Below the pieces are notes generated by a model. The model made no database searches, was not told the origin of the DNA, and saw nothing but the letters and a program-made list of their open reading frames with translations. The position numbers and the translations under genes are program-made. Positions 4,774-5,995 of a stretch of DNA of 5,995 nucleotides are shown piece after piece (position 1 is the first letter of the stretch; every line of letters starts with the position of its first letter). The stretch is from an uncultured Ruminococcus sp. (GTDB lineage Bacteria; Bacillota; Clostridia; Oscillospirales; Ruminococcaceae), in assembly GCA_946188175.1 (NCBI GenBank), contig CAMHUJ010000120.1, positions 1 through 5,995 on the forward strand. Direction: 5' to 3'.

Positions 4774-5550
4774 ATGACGAAATACATCGACATCGGGCTG
4801 AATCTGTTTTGCAGGCAGTTCCGCGACCCTGACCGCATCATCGCAGATGCGGCAGCGGACGGGGTCTCCTGCATTCTGACCGGCTCGGATATGAAGGAAA
4901 ATGAAGCTGTCAGCAGCTATGTGCAGACGCATGACTGCTGGGGCACCTGCGGCATTCACCCGCACAGTGCCGATCATGCGCGCCCTGAGGATTTTGTGCG
5001 CATCCGTGAGATCGTGACGCAGAATCCGAAAATCGTTGCCGTGGGGGAGTGCGGACTCGATTACGATCGCATGTTCTCGACGCGCGAGAATCAGCTCCGC
5101 TGCTTTGACCGGCATATCAAACTCGCGGAGGAGCTCGGAAAACCGCTCTTTCTGCATGAGCGCGACGCCGCAAAGGATTTTGCTGCGCGGATGAAGCAGC
5201 ATCCGGAGCAGTGCAGCCGTTCGGTCGTGCATTGCTTTACCGGCGATGCACAGACGCTGAAAACCTATCTGGATATGGGCTTTTACATCGGTATTACGGG
5301 CTGGCTCTGCGATGACCGCCGCGGCAAAGCGCTGCGCGAGGCGGTTCGCCTGATTCCGATTGACCGGCTGATGATCGAGACCGATGCGCCCTATCTGATT
5401 CCGAAGAATGTCGAGGGGCTCGGGCGGGTCAATGTACCGCAGAATATCCGGTATGTGGCAGCGGAGCTTGCAAAGCATATGAAGATCGGCGAGGCAGACC
5501 TGACTGCACAGGTTCTTGAGAATACGCGCCGCTTCTTCGGGCTGGGCTGA
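4774..5550 (+). CDS. tatD: TatD-family metal-dependent deoxyribonuclease
   Basis: At 258 residues this matches TatD length. Landmarks in order are the opening DIGLNL at 6-11, where many relatives have a metal-binding HxH; GIHPH at 60-64; GECGLDYDRMFST at 91-103 with metal ligand E92; FLHERDA with H128; VVHCFTG with H153; YIGITGWLCDDRRG at 171-184; and ETDAPYLIP with D204. The DIG-N-L start, the FST after GECGLD and the ITGW-CD-RRG block are like Escherichia coli TatD itself, more so than YcfH or YjjV. The family comprises cytoplasmic amidohydrolase-fold TIM-barrel nucleases with 3'-to-5' exonuclease activity on DNA, linked to repair and DNA breakdown. The conserved RNEP block appears here as R218-VNVP, so the usual glutamate is valine. 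It probably shares a transcript with the two small genes upstream. Confidence 0.93.
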   Translation: MTKYIDIGLNLFCRQFRDPDRIIADAAADGVSCILTGSDMKENEAVSSYVQTHDCWGTCGIHPHSADHARPEDFVRIREIVTQNPKIVAVGECGLDYDRMFSTRENQLRCFDRHIKLAEELGKPLFLHERDAAKDFAARMKQHPEQCSRSVVHCFTGDAQTLKTYLDMGFYIGITGWLCDDRRGKALREAVRLIPIDRLMIETDAPYLIPKNVEGLGRVNVPQNIRYVAAELAKHMKIGEADLTAQVLENTRRFFGLG

Positions 5551-5585
5551 ATCGGGAAAAAAGTCAGATATTGCCGTCAGAAATC

Positions 5586-5597
5586 GCACAAATGTGC
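5586..5597. repeat. Short palindrome just upstream of the -35 box
   Basis: GCACA-AA-TGTGC is a perfect inverted repeat that ends immediately before TTTACA. It could be an operator or part of a weak terminator for the TatD transcript (three T follow). At this length chance is also possible. CACAAA at 5587-5592 can also pair with TTTGTG at 5614-5619 across the -35 box. Confidence 0.35.
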
Positions 5598-5626
5598 TTT
5601 ACATTTCAGGCGCTTTGTGTTATAAT
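5598..5626 (+). promoter_or_regulatory. Sigma-A-type promoter for the YfhO-like gene
   Basis: The -35 box TTTACA (5598-5603) differs from consensus by one base. The -10 box TATAAT (5621-5626) is perfect, with a 17-base spacer and an extended TG at 5618-5619. Transcription would start near 5632-5634, giving a leader of about 35 bases. This is the strongest promoter in the window and marks a new transcription unit. Confidence 0.88.
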
Positions 5627-5654
5627 AGAAACATATATTCCAGAATCGAAAAAA

Positions 5655-5661
5655 GGTGGAG
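5655..5661 (+). promoter_or_regulatory. Ribosome binding site for the YfhO-like gene
   Basis: GGTGGAG ends six bases before ATG 5668. It identifies the start of the truncated last gene. Confidence 0.6.
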
Positions 5662-5667
5662 AGTAAC

Positions 5668-5995
5668 ATGAGCAGACAACCGGGGGCAGCGGTTCGCCGG
5701 CCGCTGGCAGAACGCCGTGAGCCCTATCTGCGGATATTCCTGCTGAGCTTCGGCATGATGATGCTTCTGCTGGTGCCCGTCATGATCTATACGGGCGGCT
5801 TTTTTACGTATTACGGTGATTTCAATTCACAGCAGCTCCCGTTCTATTATCTTGCCCATGATGCCGCACAGCACGGCAGCTTCGGCTGGAACTGGCAGAC
5901 TGATCTCGGCGCGAACTTCATCGGCTCCTATTCATTCTATCTGCTCGGCAGTCCGTTCTTCTGGCTGACGGTTCCGTTCCCGCAGGAATGGGTGC
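5668..5995 (+). CDS. YfhO-family membrane protein, N-terminal part (runs off the window)
   Basis: The frame stays open from ATG 5668 to the window edge, giving 109 residues. Residues 1-22 are basic (several arginines) and precede a membrane helix at about 23-41, an inside-positive arrangement. An outside loop follows with YYGDFNSQQLPFYY at 48-61, then GSFGWNWQTDLGANFIGSYS and the start of a second hydrophobic segment at about 88-104. The early Asp (D51) in the first outer loop and this motif order fit YfhO proteins, large multi-spanning membrane proteins with a GT-C glycosyltransferase-like layout. Some Gram-positive members are linked to sugar decoration of lipoteichoic acid. The role here is inferred only from that family. 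Full members have about 800 or more residues, so most of the gene lies beyond the window. It has its own strong promoter and is separate from the TatD unit. Confidence 0.8.
   Translation, partial: MSRQPGAAVRRPLAERREPYLRIFLLSFGMMMLLLVPVMIYTGGFFTYYGDFNSQQLPFYYLAHDAAQHGSFGWNWQTDLGANFIGSYSFYLLGSPFFWLTVPFPQEWV

Noticed and set aside
4576..5589. 337-residue open frame on the - strand
   Set aside because: It lies opposite tatD, whose catalytic motifs are all intact. The reverse product is rich in Arg, His and Cys without recognisable motifs, as expected for the antisense of a GC-biased gene.

Overview
The window looks like chromosomal DNA from a Gram-positive Firmicute of the Clostridia, most likely an Oscillospiraceae/Ruminococcus-type gut bacterium. 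The reasons are strong purine-rich ribosome binding sites, use of GTG and TTG starts, moderately high GC in most genes, a HemZ-type radical SAM protein next to a metallo-beta-lactamase-fold hydrolase, and a YfhO-type membrane protein. This is inference from gene content; no rRNA or other taxonomic marker is present. All genes that I support are on the + strand.

Region 1 (1-3790) is a tightly packed, probably co-transcribed run. A possible C-terminal tail of an upstream gene (2-64) overlaps a two-domain GNAT acetyltransferase (61-954). This is followed by a zinc-type metallo-beta-lactamase-fold hydrolase (961-1605), a GNAT acetyltransferase starting with GTG inside the preceding stop (1602-2081), an 80-residue ORF that reads as a GNAT protein with its acetyl-CoA-binding middle deleted in frame (2078-2320), and a HemZ-like radical SAM protein with a TTG start (2342-3790). 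The spacings of 4-nt overlaps, 6 nt and 21 nt point to translational coupling.

Region 2 (3791-4139) has no credible gene. It is a dense series of at least eight perfect or near-perfect inverted repeats. Several share an arm, so that alternative, mutually exclusive hairpins could form. It looks like a composite repeat element or transcript-end structure rather than ordinary spacer.

Region 3 (4140-4751) holds two small genes: a lower-GC 121-residue protein that resembles HEAT-like DUF2019 proteins, and a 71-residue protein with five cysteines, of unknown function. They lead into a TatD-type metal-dependent nuclease (4774-5550).

Region 4 (5551-5995) contains a near-consensus sigma-A promoter with an extended -10 element. 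It drives the start of a YfhO-family membrane protein that runs off the window.

The items most worth following up are the in-frame deleted GNAT, the interlocking hairpin array, and the small DUF2019-like and cysteine-rich pair. I see no evidence for a complete new defence or mobile system.
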